This document shows positions 43,215 through 53,770 of a DNA stretch of 54,668 nt, piece by piece; position 1 is the first letter of the stretch; each line of letters opens with the position of its first letter. The notes beneath the pieces were generated by a model that made no database searches, was not told the DNA's origin, and was given only the letters and a program-made list of their open reading frames with translations. The stretch is from Geosiphon pyriformis (taxonomy: Eukaryota > Glomeromycota > Glomeromycetes > Archaeosporales > Geosiphonaceae), in contig JAAOMT010000607.1 of assembly GCA_016748015.1 (NCBI GenBank), positions 391,550 to 446,217 on the forward strand, written 5' to 3'. Both the position numbers and the translations under genes were made by a program.

Positions 43215-45100
43215 GTGGCAACCACACCAGAGACAGCAACTCTAGAGTATTACCAGTCAATTTACACCCATTGCAAGCAAAGATTTGACATTTCAGATGG
43301 AATTGAAATTGTTAAAAGAACACTTTACCTGTATATTGAAAACTACATTAACAATTATCTTCTTGGAAATTACAACATTTCAGAAGTTAGAAGCAATCTC
43401 TACAATAATTTAGTACACTATTTACAATTGGGAATTGAAAATCTTAACATCAACTTCCAAAAACTCAATTTCAACATTATCCAGTATTGTGAAAAAAATT
43501 ATCCAGTATAGTCTAAATACTCTATTAACTTTGAATTGGAAACAGAAACAAACAACAAAAGCAAACAAAAACTAAAGCAACATTCAAGTACTACTCTAAA
43601 CATTCCAAGGGCACCAAAGATAACTGCCAAACACTTGCAAACTCCAGAACAAAGAACCAGCACCAAACTTCCACTTTCAGTCACCTCATTTCCAATTTTA
43701 TTTGCTCAACCACAGACACCAAACTCATTTCTTATTTAATTTTCAAGACCAGAAGATTTCACTTTACCAAAAAGCCTTATTCAACAGCAGAAACCAATAT
43801 CAACTAGCACCAATATTATTGATTACTTACAGGAAAACGAAAATAATTATTCAGAAAGCTTAGAAAGTGAAGAAACTGAGTCAAAACAAGAAAAAACCTC
43901 TAAAAATAAAGAAGAAATGGCAATTGCTTATATTGCAAAAATTCCTGAATTCATTGATAAAGACAATAATACCAGTTCACAAGAATGGCTTGATAAAGTC
44001 CAGAAAGCAGGAGATGCAAATGGATGGAATACAGCAAGAATGTTAAAAACTATTCCATACTTTCTCCAAGGAACAACAGAAGAATAGTTTGAGAACTTAA
44101 CTGAACTCTTTGAAAACTGGCAAGCATTCAAAAATGTTTTCTTGCAACAATTTACTGACAACAACATCTCTATCACTCTTTGAAATCGCTTTTGCAATAT
44201 TAAACAAGAACCCAGTAAATCAGTTATAACCTACTTAGAAAAGTTCAACAAACTTCTTAGAAGAATTCACCAATTAGAAACCAATAAATACTATTCGGAT
44301 GCCCAAATTTTGAATCAATTTATTGCTGGTTTAAAAGACAAACTCATTAAGAAAGTTTGTCTACATGCTCCAAAAGATCTAACCACTGCCATTTGACATG
44401 CAAAGAACTATAAAATGGCAATGGAAGAAGCAAACCACACCAAACTTGTGAATCTTGCTATTAGAAAAACCAGCTCAACAGCTAAAAAAAGATAGACCAA
44501 TTCACAAAGAAGGTTGAAAATTACTTTATAAACCAACAACAACAATAGCAACAATCACCAAGATATTAACCACCACAATGATGAAACCAAAACAACTTTG
44601 GACTACCATCCAACAACCAACTTCAAAATTGTCATTATTGTGGAATCTCAGGACACTGGAAATGAGATTGCAAGAAATTGCAAAGAGACCAACAAAATGG
44701 GAGTAATCAATGTTATTCTTTACTACAACAATCTTACTATCAACCTCTATCACTAACTTATTATTCACTAAGACCACAAAATCAGAACAGTTACTACTAA
44801 TCAACTCCACAACCAATGCAGCAACAATATTAGCAATCTTTACCAATTCAGCAATATCAAACACCACCTACTTAACAATATCAAGTACCAGCCAGAAGAT
44901 TGGTCCAACAAAACCAATTCACACCTCAAAATTAATTTTAGAATAATAACAACAGAATCAATTCAAACAACCAGTTGGTTTCCCGAAATTCTGGTCAACA
45001 AAGACCCAATATCTACCACATTCAACCTAGTTATCTTATAATGCCAAAAAAATCGAATTTTCAACAAACTGCACTTTCTGAAGATAAAGCTGTAGCACCA
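43215..45100 (+). pseudogene. E4 gag
   Basis: Frame opens at GTG 43215 (AAAGTGGCA) with ATTPETATLEYYQSIY. N-terminal helical part to 43511, linker, then the capsid region at about 43915-44400 (AYIAKIPEFIDKDNNTSSQEWLDKVQKAG, IPYFLQGT, FLQQFTDNNISI, YLEKFNKLLRRIHQLE, ILNQFIAGLKDKL). Zinc knuckle at 44630-44671 keeps C-x2-C, His and Cys (CHYCGISGHWK then a stop, DC). A Gln/Tyr/Pro-rich tail follows (about 44700-44980). Stops at 43509, 44083, 44181 and 44395 among others. Confidence 0.82.
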
Positions 45101-45800
45101 AGATCAAACTCTTCTAACAATACAATTTCATCAGCTCAAATTGCCCAAAACACCAATCTGTCAGATATATTCCCATTTGAATTTGAAGCAAATGAATCAC
45201 TCTTCTTGCTTAGCAATGCAGCAGTTAATGAACAAAAAGCTATTACTGTCATGTATACTGAAGCTACAGTAGAAGAAAAGCTCATTCAATTAATTCTAGA
45301 CAGTAGATCCACTGGAAGTATTATCACCTACCAATTAATACAGCAACTCAAATAAACTATAATTGTTACAGCTAATGACATGAAAAAAACCCCAATAGAA
45401 AAAATTAATAACTTCCTATTTACCATTGATAAAATCACTATTCCAGTCAAAGTTCTAGTCATGGATGCATCCTAATACCAAGCTCTGGTCAGAAATAATT
45501 GGCTTCTCAAAGCCAATGCAAACTTAGACTGGAAAACTCAAGAACTTAAAATTTCATACCAAGGACAATACACCATAGTACTTGCTACTTGTGGCACTTT
45601 CAACAAATGATCAGAAAAAACCCCAGTGTTTGAATTTGAGAAGGAGAAGAAAATACCACTTACTGAAACTTACATGATTCTTGGATCAACATCCAATTGG
45701 GCTGGAGAAATGGAATAAGAGATTTTTGAAGAATCCAGAGGATGAAAAAAAGTTAGATACTCCACACCATAACCATAAAAAGAACCATCATATATTCCAC
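45101..45800 (+). pseudogene. E4 aspartic protease
   Basis: IFPFEFEANESLFLLSN, then MYTEATVEEKLIQLILDSRSTGSIITYQL (about 45250-45340). The active site DSG reads DSR (GGx to AGA). The following VLVMDAS, QALVRNNWLLKANANLDWKTQELKISYQGQ matches the E1 protease C terminus. Stops at 45353, 45474 and 45608. The linker is Glu/Lys-rich. Confidence 0.82.
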
Positions 45801-46552
45801 TAAAATACAAAGACTGCAAGAAAAAGCTTTCATTTATGGAAGTCTGTATTTTCCCAGAAGAGAAATATGAAACTCACACCTGCTATTTTTGCAAAACATG
45901 CCATAGAGAACGATTTGGATTCCCAAAAAGAAGTGAAAAATGGGACAACATATCTTGCCTTACATGTAGAAATATATTACCAGAAAAATACAACTGGATT
46001 GATGTTGCAATAAAAGAAAAAGTATGTGATTAAACCTGCCAATATGCCTTATCAATTTCGAAAAAAGTCAGAAGAAGAACTCCATTTAATGCAGTATACA
46101 ACAGTGCTTTCAACAAACTCTACCACTACCCTTATGATGCTAAAATGATCTTTGATCTAGCAATGGCTTTAATTAATAGAGCCACACAAGAAGATGTACA
46201 CCAAATAAAAAAAGCTGAATACAATAAGTATACTATGAAATTAGCTGGATTTGATTATGAAGATGAAGTAGAAACCTATCACCAAATTGCAAGTCATATA
46301 TATCCAACCAAAGAAGCTTAAATTCAACAATTAGAGCAAATGAACATTCAGTTATGTGAAGAATGTATTATGCCCTGTGATGACCAAAAGTGTTTAGAAT
46401 GCTATGCTTTTAGCATTCCCTTGCTAGATAAGAATGATGAAAATGAAATCAAATTTGGAGTATCTGAATTGGTAAAAAACCTACCAACCACCCTTATTTA
46501 TCTTTTTGAAAATTAACCACTCCTACAACTTAAATATTTCGACAACCATGGC
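45801..46552 (+). pseudogene. E4 cysteine-rich region
   Basis: Same cysteine layout as E1 in spite of low identity: KDCKKKLS, CYFCKTCHRERFGFPKR, CLTCRN, then CD, stop, TCQY (45815-46045), an acidic helical stretch, and LCEECIMPCDDQKCLECY (about 46350-46405). The piece 45836-46030 is open. In E1 and E3 the matching segment ends with a Pro/Tyr motif not clear here. Function unknown. Confidence 0.7.
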
Positions 46553-46880
46553 CAAAGAATTAGACCAAAAAAAGCACATAAGATTGATGCTGAATATGAT
46601 CTAAGATATTCAGGAAAAGATACTTTGATTCTCCAACCCAAGTCATTAACAAAAATCAACTTCAAAATTGCTTTTGAAATTTTACCTGAAGCAATAGTTC
46701 AAATTGCATTCAGATTATTATTGACAAGCAAAGGAATCAACATTAAAGGAAGAGTTATAGATACAGAATATATTAGAGACATTACTATTATGCTACAGAA
46801 TGAAACTGAAAAACCATTCAAAATTGAGCATGCAAAAGAAATTGCTCAAGCAATTTATCTACCCTTAATCAACATTTTGG
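46553..46880 (+). pseudogene. E4 dUTPase, truncated by E3
   Basis: Starts around AHKIDAEYDLRYSGKDTLIL (motif 1). Motif 2 reads AFRLLLTSKGI instead of ASRSSLxxxGI and so lost its Ser pair. Motif 3 is RVIDTEYIRDI and motif 4 EIAQAIYLP. The E3 LTR begins at 46881 right after PLINI, so motif 5 is missing. The open piece beginning 46625 runs on into E3 LTR sequence; residues after about 46880 are not dUTPase. Confidence 0.85.
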
Positions 46881-47753
46881 TATTACAGGTGATTATTTCT
46901 GCTGTTGAATTAAATAATAAACCCATAACTTGGTGCTTAAAAGCTACTTCCGTTGATGATGTTTGGTAAGTGTTGTATCTGAAGGTTTTGATGAAGTTCT
47001 TTGTATAATGGACAGAGATTCAATAGTGTCGATAGTAGATGTATCTTTCCAAAAGTTTTCCCAATTTCTTTCTTAGCATGGTAGTCAGATTTAGTCTGGC
47101 AGTTGTGCTCTTTTGGTAAGCTATCCGATAATATATAAAATCCTATCCTTATTTCTGGGTCTTTTACCAGGCTATCCTTGACGTCAATAACTCAGCACTT
47201 AAGCTTTTAATCAATTAGTATACCACAATAGAATCAAAGAAGAACGAAAATAAAATAAAAAAAATAAAATAAAGAGAAATAGAGAAATTAAGCCAAGGCA
47301 ATTTGGTACGTTAGTATCTTGTCAATAGCCATGATCAAGAGCTATTGTTCCAATGTGGTTAAGTATTAATTATTATTAACATGAAGTATTGATAGGGAGG
47401 AGTGGATTGTGATATAAAATAATTATTTATTTGATGATTGTGTTTCTGAGCTAAGGATTCTGTCATATCAATTCTGTCTTTTCTGTTTCTACCTCTACTA
47501 CTATATATACATAATTGAGATTCCTTAATTCCTCGATTCTTCACAACAGAAATCCTGGAATTCCTGAAATCCTGCAATGCCTATGCAAGGAATCCTGGAA
47601 TTCTGGAATCCTGCAATTTCTTGTCAGGGAATCCTGAAATTCCTGGAATCCTGCAATTTCTAAGAGAAATCCTGGAATTCCACATTTTACTATGCCTACT
47701 TCTGATTGGCTAATAATCATGCTAATATATTTCCTATATTTCTATGAGTAATA
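46881..47753 (-). repeat. E3 3' LTR
   Basis: Starts TATTAC and ends GTAATA on the plus strand; both deviations from TGTTAC/GTAACA are G-to-A or C-to-T. 873 bp, with reversed TATA (about 47503-47511), U3 repeats to about 47680 and a decayed version of hairpin 1 (near 47367-47390). The E1-type hairpin 2 pairs CAATAGC with GCTATTG at about 47325-47350. Confidence 0.9.
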
Positions 47754-48450
47754 TTATTCCCTCCTTTTAATATTGAGCTCTGTCGAAATCCAACCCATTT
47801 AATTCTCTCTCTTGAAGTATTTCCTAAATTTTGTTTTCGAGAATTACTTGTGTTATTTGGGTTTGTAATTCTTCAAATTGAGCATTGGTGATCTTTTCCA
47901 ATTGATTATTGATAACCATATCCATTGTTTTGCTGAGCAATATTTCTGGTCTATTCTGAAATACTGTGTGTATTCAGTATATGGCTTGGGCCTGTGTAGA
48001 TAAGTTGTTTTTTCCCATAAAATGTTCTAATTGTTGTAGTATTCTTTTGTCGAATAATCACTTTGTTTTATCCGTATATAAATTCTGGATATTTACATGT
48101 TGTTCCAAGTAAAAATAACAATAGTTTTATGAAAATTGTTGTATCCACCAATTTCAAGTTTTTTTAGTCAACTCTTGATATAGTGACTCTTTTGTCGACT
48201 CTTTTATTGCTAATTTTACTTTCACAATGATTTTGTCCACAGTTTTTTCCGTTTTTTTCTGTGTTCTGAGTTGCAATGTCTTTCTTGTATCTTGATATTG
48301 AATGGTTTGTTAATTGATTGTAATCTCTATTTCCTGGTGTTGGATTAATTGAAAGAGTTGTTGTGCTAGCAAGTGAATGTTGTCTGTAATTTCTATTTTT
48401 CTGATATTTTCTGTCACATCTACTATGTCTTTATATATTCTTTTAATGGA
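47754..48450 (-). pseudogene. E3 polypurine tract and C-terminal domain
   Basis: 47754-47768 is the purine tract (AAAAGGAGGGAATAA on the element strand). Upstream on that strand, the last residues FDRAQY end in TAA overlapping the tract. 47780-48440 is the counterpart of the unrecognised E1 C-terminal domain (QLEKITNAQFEEL, ARPEILLSKTMDMV, QLEHFMGKNNLST), now with several stops and shifts. Its presence in two elements shows it is a standard part. Confidence 0.65.
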
Positions 48451-49980
48451 TCAATTTAACGTGTTGTTGTTGATAATAACGATTGGTTCCAGATTTCGTA
48501 GAATTTCATTTGGTTGGACTAGTATTCTCTGTACTCCTAATTGTAGAATATTACTGGTAGATGGTAGTGTGATGTTGTGATATGGTTTCAGTTGATCTCC
48601 ATGTGCTGCTTTGGTTAAAATTTTGTTATCCAATCTTAATTTGTAGGCTCTATTTCCTAGAATTTCTTCTATGTGAAATGGTCCATCCCATTTGGGGTCA
48701 AATTTTCTACTCCATTGTTTTTCCGCTTTGGTATGATGTAGTAATACTTTGTCTTCAATCTTGAATTCAATTGGTTTGTTTGGTAGTTGACTATTGTGTC
48801 TTTCTTTCTGTTTTTCTTGTGACTTTTGAATATTATCAGCTGCTTTTCTTTGTTTGTTTTTCAATGTTTCCATTAAGTCATATGTTCTTCTTAGCAATGT
48901 TTTTTGAAATTTTTTTTCTGTTATTGGTTCAACTGGATATGTATTAATTTCTCTCTCTACGGGTAATGTTGCTGTTCTTCCATACACTAATTCAAATAGT
49001 GTTGCTTGTGTAGTATCTTGTTTCATTGTTCAATAAGCAAATAGTACTGATGATATGAACAAATCTCAATTGTTCTGGTTTTCTTGGCTGAGCTTAGCTA
49101 TTGCTTCACACAATGTTTTGTTGAATCTTTCTACTAATCCATTGGTTTGTGGATGGTATGGTGATGATAATGGTTTCTTGATTCCGAATCTTTGGCTCAA
49201 TTTTGTTAATGTTCTGTTCACAAAATGAGTTCCTTGGTCTGATAATAATTCTTTTGGACATCTATGTTGACAAATCAAATCCTAATGAATGAATTCGGCA
49301 ACAGATTCTGCATTCGCTCTTTGAATTGCTTTCGCCTCTGGCCATTTAGTAAGATAGTCCATAGCTACTGCTATATATCTGTTTCCTCTGCTGGTAATTG
49401 TTAATGGTCCGACTAAATTAATTCCAATACAGTCGAATGGTTGTTTTACTTTGATTGGTCTTAATGGTTTACTGGGTCTTATTCCTCTTCTTTACTGACA
49501 AACATCACAATTTTGAACATATTGAATGATGTCTGGGTACATTGATGACCAATAGTATTTTTTTCTGATTCTTTCTATGGTTGCTTCTTTGTGAAAATGT
49601 CCTGCTGTTGGATTTGAGTGCATGTTAAATAATATTGTCTCTTTTTCTGGCTCTGTAATTACTCTGGTTGGTTGATCTGAATCCCTTCTATTTTTCTGAT
49701 AAAGTATATTTTGGTGAGTGATAAAATATTTTGATTGTTGTTTGATACTCTTTTGTTCCATTTGAGATAAATTCTCCTTGAACTGTTAAGTGGTTATATA
49801 ATGTTGAAGTTGTTGATATTTTTGTATGTTTATCTTTTGTTGTATTTTCGTTGGTATTGTTCTGGTTTTGTTATATTTTTGGGTTGAAATGTCCTTATAT
49901 TTGTTTTATTCACGACAACCCATTGGTATTTCCATTGTCTTTTCCTTTTTTATAGTGTATAGTATAAGTATATCATGATA
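48451..49980 (-). pseudogene. E3 integrase
   Basis: Zinc domain intact: NMHSNPTAGHFH and NCDVCQ (about 49625-49497). The core reads GINLVGP, with the first catalytic Asp changed to Asn (codon 49419-49417), while SDQG and LVERFN remain (49066-49278). Open pieces: 49492-49761, 49066-49278 and 48451-49026. The last includes ELVYGRTATLP, a Lys/Gln helix and the GPF module (WDGPFHIEEILGNRAYKL). 49762-49980 is the eroded Lys/Asn-rich linker with a one-base shift. Confidence 0.88.
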
Positions 49981-50302
49981 GTGCCATTTTCTATCTGGAT
50001 TGTTAGCCATTATCAAATTCTTGCTTTTGAAATGATGTTAATCCTTTATAATCTGTGTATATATTAAACTTTTGGCTTAAATATTCATTCCACTTCATGA
50101 CTGCCCAATAGATTGCTAAATGTTCTAGTTCTGGTATTCCATAGTTCTTTTCGGCTGGTGTTAGATCTTGGCTGGCATATGCTACTGGATGTTCTCTGCC
50201 GTCTGGCCCCTTCTGAGATAGTACTGCTCCCAATGCTTGGCCGGATGCATCAGTAATGATGATGAATAGTTTGTTGTGATCTGAATAGATCAGTATTGGA
50301 GC
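49981..50302 (-). pseudogene. E3 RNase H
   Basis: TDASGQALGAVLSQ (about 50250-50210) keeps the first Asp; EHLAIYWAVMKWNEYLSQKFNIYTDYKGL keeps the Glu and second Asp. This is the best RNase H in the window. Ends at 50003 within FQKQEFDNG. Confidence 0.87.
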
Positions 50303-51150
50303 TTAAATAAGCTTTCTTTTCAGAATATCAAAAGCTTCTTGTTGATTTTCTGTCCATTCATATTTGGTATTCTTGGTTTGCAGATTATTGAGTGGTTGAG
50401 CTATTTTTGAAAAGTTCTTTATAAAGCATTGATAATAGCTCGCGAATCCTAAAAATGATTTCAATTCAGTCATATTGATTGGTACTGGAAAGTTCTTTAC
50501 TATCTCTATTTTCTCTGGATTTGTTTTGATGCCGTCTTTGCTGACTATATGTCCCAAGAATTTTAGCTCTGTCTTGCCAAAGAAGCACTTTGTTGCATTT
50601 AACTTTAGTCCTGCTCTTCTTAGTCTTTCAAACACTTGTTGAAAATGATGAAGATGATCATCAAATGTTTTTGAGAATACGTTGATGCTATCCAAGTATA
50701 CAACTACTGATTTCCACAATAAGTCAGTATAGACAATTTCTATTAGCTGTTGGAAAGTGGCTGGTGTATTGGTTAAACCAAATGGCATTACTTCAAATTC
50801 AAAATTTCCTTCTCTCATGGTGAATGCTGTCTTCTTTTTGTCAGCTGAGTTTATGGCCACTTGTCAGTAACTACTGTCTAAGTCTAATGTTGAGAACCAT
50901 TTGTTCCCGCCAAAAGCATCAAATAATTTCTGTATCCATGGAGTTGAATAGTTGTCTCCACGAGTTACACCATTGAGTTTTCTGTAGTCCACACAAAATT
51001 GGATTTTTTCATTTTTTTTACGGATGAGTACCACTGGTGATGACCATGAGCTCATTGATGGCTGAATTAGCCCATTGTCAAGCATTCGGGTTATTTCTTA
51101 ACGAATAATCTCGTGGCTGGCTGGTGGCACTCTGTATGCTCTTTGTTTAA
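50303..51150 (-). pseudogene. E3 reverse transcriptase
   Basis: MLDNGLIQPSMSSWSSPVVLIRKKN and FCVDYRKLNGVTRGDNYSTP lead to FSTLDLDSSY, stop (50863-50861, a Trp in gypsy RTs), QVAINSADKKKTAF and FEVMPFGLTNTPATFQQL. Motif C at 50698-50687 reads YLDS instead of YLDD. LKLNATKCFFGKTELKFLGHIVSKDG and the connection domain WTENQQEAFDILKRK follow. One further stop near 51096. Confidence 0.9.
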
Positions 51151-52120
51151 TTGGCATTGCATCTCCAGTCTTGATCTGGTGCTGGATGATATCAGTTCGG
51201 TCAAACTCATTTTTGCTAGCAAAGATGTCATTGAACTGGTTGAACAACATCTTGAGTTGCATACATTGGAGTGGATCTAAGTTTTCCATGTTCATTTGTT
51301 CCAATTGTTCTGGTTGGAGCAAATAACATTCACTTCGTCTGTATATTGTCTGTGATGTAATATTGACATATCCACAAAGTTGTGGAAAGTCTGGAATGGA
51401 ATTTGGTGGTTAATTTTCTATTTTAGTGTTTAAGTATCCAATAATGGTTCTGGCTGGTATTACTATGACATTTCCGGTGTTGTTGTAAATGGGAATTTTG
51501 ATGTGGCTGTGATCTTTGGCTGGTATGTAGAGATTGATGAGTCCAACTTCTCCTAATTCACAAAGACTGGCTTCTGTTTCAAAAATTTGTGCTTGGTCTT
51601 TTTCCTTCCTTTTTATTGCTAGCATGTACTGGTTATATGGTGGAATGGAAATAGCTTGACCAGTTGAGATAATTTCTCCTTGGCCAACAATTTTTTCTTC
51701 TGCCATATTAACTGGTATATCTATTCTACCCGTTGATCCGAATCCCTGTATTTCTTTCACTGTTATTCTTAATTTCTCCCTCTTTCCCACTGATACTAAC
51801 TGAGTTATTTTAACCAGAGACAGGAATATTACCTGTGCTATTTTTTTGTTGGGCTCTATTATATAGGCCTTTTCTGAGTCATTTTGTAGCATAGTGATAA
51901 TATTTTCTACATATCCCGCATCAATTATTTCTCCTCTGATGTTTATCCTTCTTTTTACTAAACTACTCCTAGATGCTAGTTGAATCATTGTTGTTGCTGG
52001 AATTTCTAAAGCTACTTTCAGATCAATGCAGATGCATGAATGTGGTTCCAATTTGATAGCATTTTTTCCTGGATATTTTAGATCAAATCTTGCATCAGTA
52101 TCATGCATGCATTCTGGCAT
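51151..52120 (-). pseudogene. E3 dUTPase and beta-rich spacer
   Basis: MPECMHDTDARFDLKYPGKNA (52120 on) is motif 1, followed by SRSSLVKRR, EIIDAGYVENI (catalytic Asp kept, one Gly lost), KIAQVIFLS and KEIQGFGSTGR. 51724-51410 is the beta-rich spacer (GEVGLINLYIPAKDHSH, NNTGNVIVIPARTIIGYL). 51098-51322 leads to RT (FDRTDIIQHQIKTGDAMPIKQRAYRVPPAS). The open piece spans 52381-51413, 323 residues, with linker and dUTPase in one frame. Confidence 0.9.
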
Positions 52121-53060
52121 AATACTTTTCCCATTGTCACTATACCATTTTAACTCTTGTTCTTTGGAGAGATCTGATAGTGCAATATATTGTTCGTAGT
52201 TTAAATCGGAGTTTGAATTTGAGTTAAAATCAGTATCGTTGTTGTTGCCATATTGAACAGAGCTAGAACCAGTGTTTTTATTGTCATCATTGTTAGAATT
52301 TGAATTGGGATTGGAAATCAATTCCGATTCTGATGCACATCTGCTAATTGGTTCTTCCTCTTCAGAGATTGTATAGATCATGCATGGTGGTGGATTGTAA
52401 ATGAGGTCATACTCATCACAATACTAAAAGTCACAGGAAATTAGGCAGTGTTGACATAGTCGAGCGTTCAACTGCTCTAACCATTGTTCTTGTTCTTCCC
52501 TTGTGGGTGCTAATTCTTGGTAGTGTTCATGGAATTGTTCCGGATCCAGGAGATTTATGATGGGTTCTGTGTCCCAGTCAAGCTCTAAAGGTTCTGAGAG
52601 ATTGTCTTTGATCATTTTTATTTCCTCAAGTGACGCCTCTTCAATTTTGGTGAGTGCTATTCGCCAAATTTTGTCATCGTCATGTGGACAACTGTTCAGT
52701 CGCTGCACAGCTCTTCTCCAGGCTGCTTCTATTGGGGTTTTTTTCCTTACCCAGTTGCTTATTAGAATCGTGTATTGACACAATACATCACACGTTCCTC
52801 CATGTTCTGGGATGTCATTCCATATTCCTTCATCCAGAAGAGCTTCTCCACAAGCTATACATGGTGTATTATCTCATTTTCCCACTCATTTTGGTCTTCC
52901 AAAATGTTCGATATGGCATGCGCAGCAATAAAACTTGGTTGCTGTCTGATATTCTTTGTTGTTACTACAGCATGCACCCATTGATGACAATTTTTTGCTG
53001 CAATCAATGCATATCAGTTTGGGTCAGTGATAGGTTAATGGTTGTTGTTGACCATAGATG
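52121..53060 (-). pseudogene. E3 cysteine-rich region and Asn/Asp-rich linker
   Basis: LICIDCSKKLSSMGACC, YCCACHIEHFGRPK, CIACGEALLD, CDVLCQYTILISNWV (about 53020-52740), then RRAVQRLNSCPHDDDKIWRIALTKIEE and an acidic helix, and LCQHCLISCDF, stop, YCDEY (about 52470-52410; the last Cys is Tyr). A Ser/Asn/Asp-rich linker and NYEQYIALSDLSKEQEL precede the dUTPase. Compared with E1, nearly all Cys align. Confidence 0.72.
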
Positions 53061-53770
53061 TATGGGATATAAGTGTTGTTGGCTTGAGTGTTTTCTTCTT
53101 TTCTCTCTTTCCCTTTTCCTTTTTCTTCTTTGTTTTCTTCCTATTCCCAGCTTGAAGTCAGTTTGCTCTCGTCATTGTCGGTCCATGTCAAGTCATTGGT
53201 TTCTCAGGTAAGTTCTTCTTTTTGTTTTCCTTTTTCATAGTTGTTGTCGTTCCAGGAGAGTATTGGTGGCAGTTCGTTGTGTTCTTTATCAGCCCACGAC
53301 ACTTGGTAGGCTTCCCAAGTAGGTTTTTCTTTCTCTTCCTCCAGTTCAATCAATAGTTTCTCTTTTGGAGGAGTCTTGAAGTGGCCACACATGGCCAGTA
53401 CACGTATGTGTTGGTCCTGATATGTTAACTGGAGTTCCTGGGTGTTCTAGTCTAACGTTACATTGATTTTGGATAGCCAGTCATTACCAATAAGAGCTTG
53501 GTATTGAGTGGCTTCTATCACTAAAACTTTAATGGGAGTCATGATACCATTGACTTCGAAAGGGAAGTCATTGATTTTGCTGATTGGAGTTTTGGTCACT
53601 CCATCGGCTATAATGATTCTGGCACTAGTAGCTCAATCAACTCAGCAACCTAATTGATCCATGAGCTATTATGTGATGATGCTGCCTGCTGAACTGCTAT
53701 TAAGGATCAATTTGATGAATTGTCCCTCAACTTTGGTGTCAGTGTACATCATGGTGATTAGTTTGGCTTC
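53061..53770 (-). pseudogene. E3 aspartic protease and charged linker
   Basis: LILNSSSAGSII: the catalytic DSG reads NSS (53701-53693), both changes being G-to-A on the coding strand. Then IIIADGVTKTPISKINDFPFEVNG, VLVIEATQYQALIGNDWLSK and a stop in DWNTQELQL. 53204-53392 is the open linker (CGHFKTPPKEKLLIELEEEKEKPTWEAYQVSWADKEHNELPPIL). Confidence 0.85.

Larger units (their letters stand above)
42211..46880 (+). mobile_element. E4, second gypsy lineage with dUTPase, 5' part
   Basis: 5' LTR 42211-43169, PBS, gag with CCHC knuckle, protease, Cys-rich region and the N-terminal three quarters of dUTPase. The element is then cut by E3 at 46881; the rest lies outside the window if it exists. Protein identity to E1 is low in gag but the domain order is the same, and LTR ends (TGTTAC/GTAACA), the TT-TGGTGC start of the PBS and the GTG gag start are shared. 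Many stops. Confidence 0.87.

Noticed and set aside
43215-46880. Endogenous virus with dUTPase
   Set aside because: Domain set and LTRs are those of gypsy retrotransposons; I see no envelope gene between integrase and the 3' LTR in E1.
52654-53211. 185-codon plus-strand ORF, also those at 33741-34108 and 53661-53954
   Set aside because: Antisense shadows of the Cys-rich and protease regions of E3 and E2.
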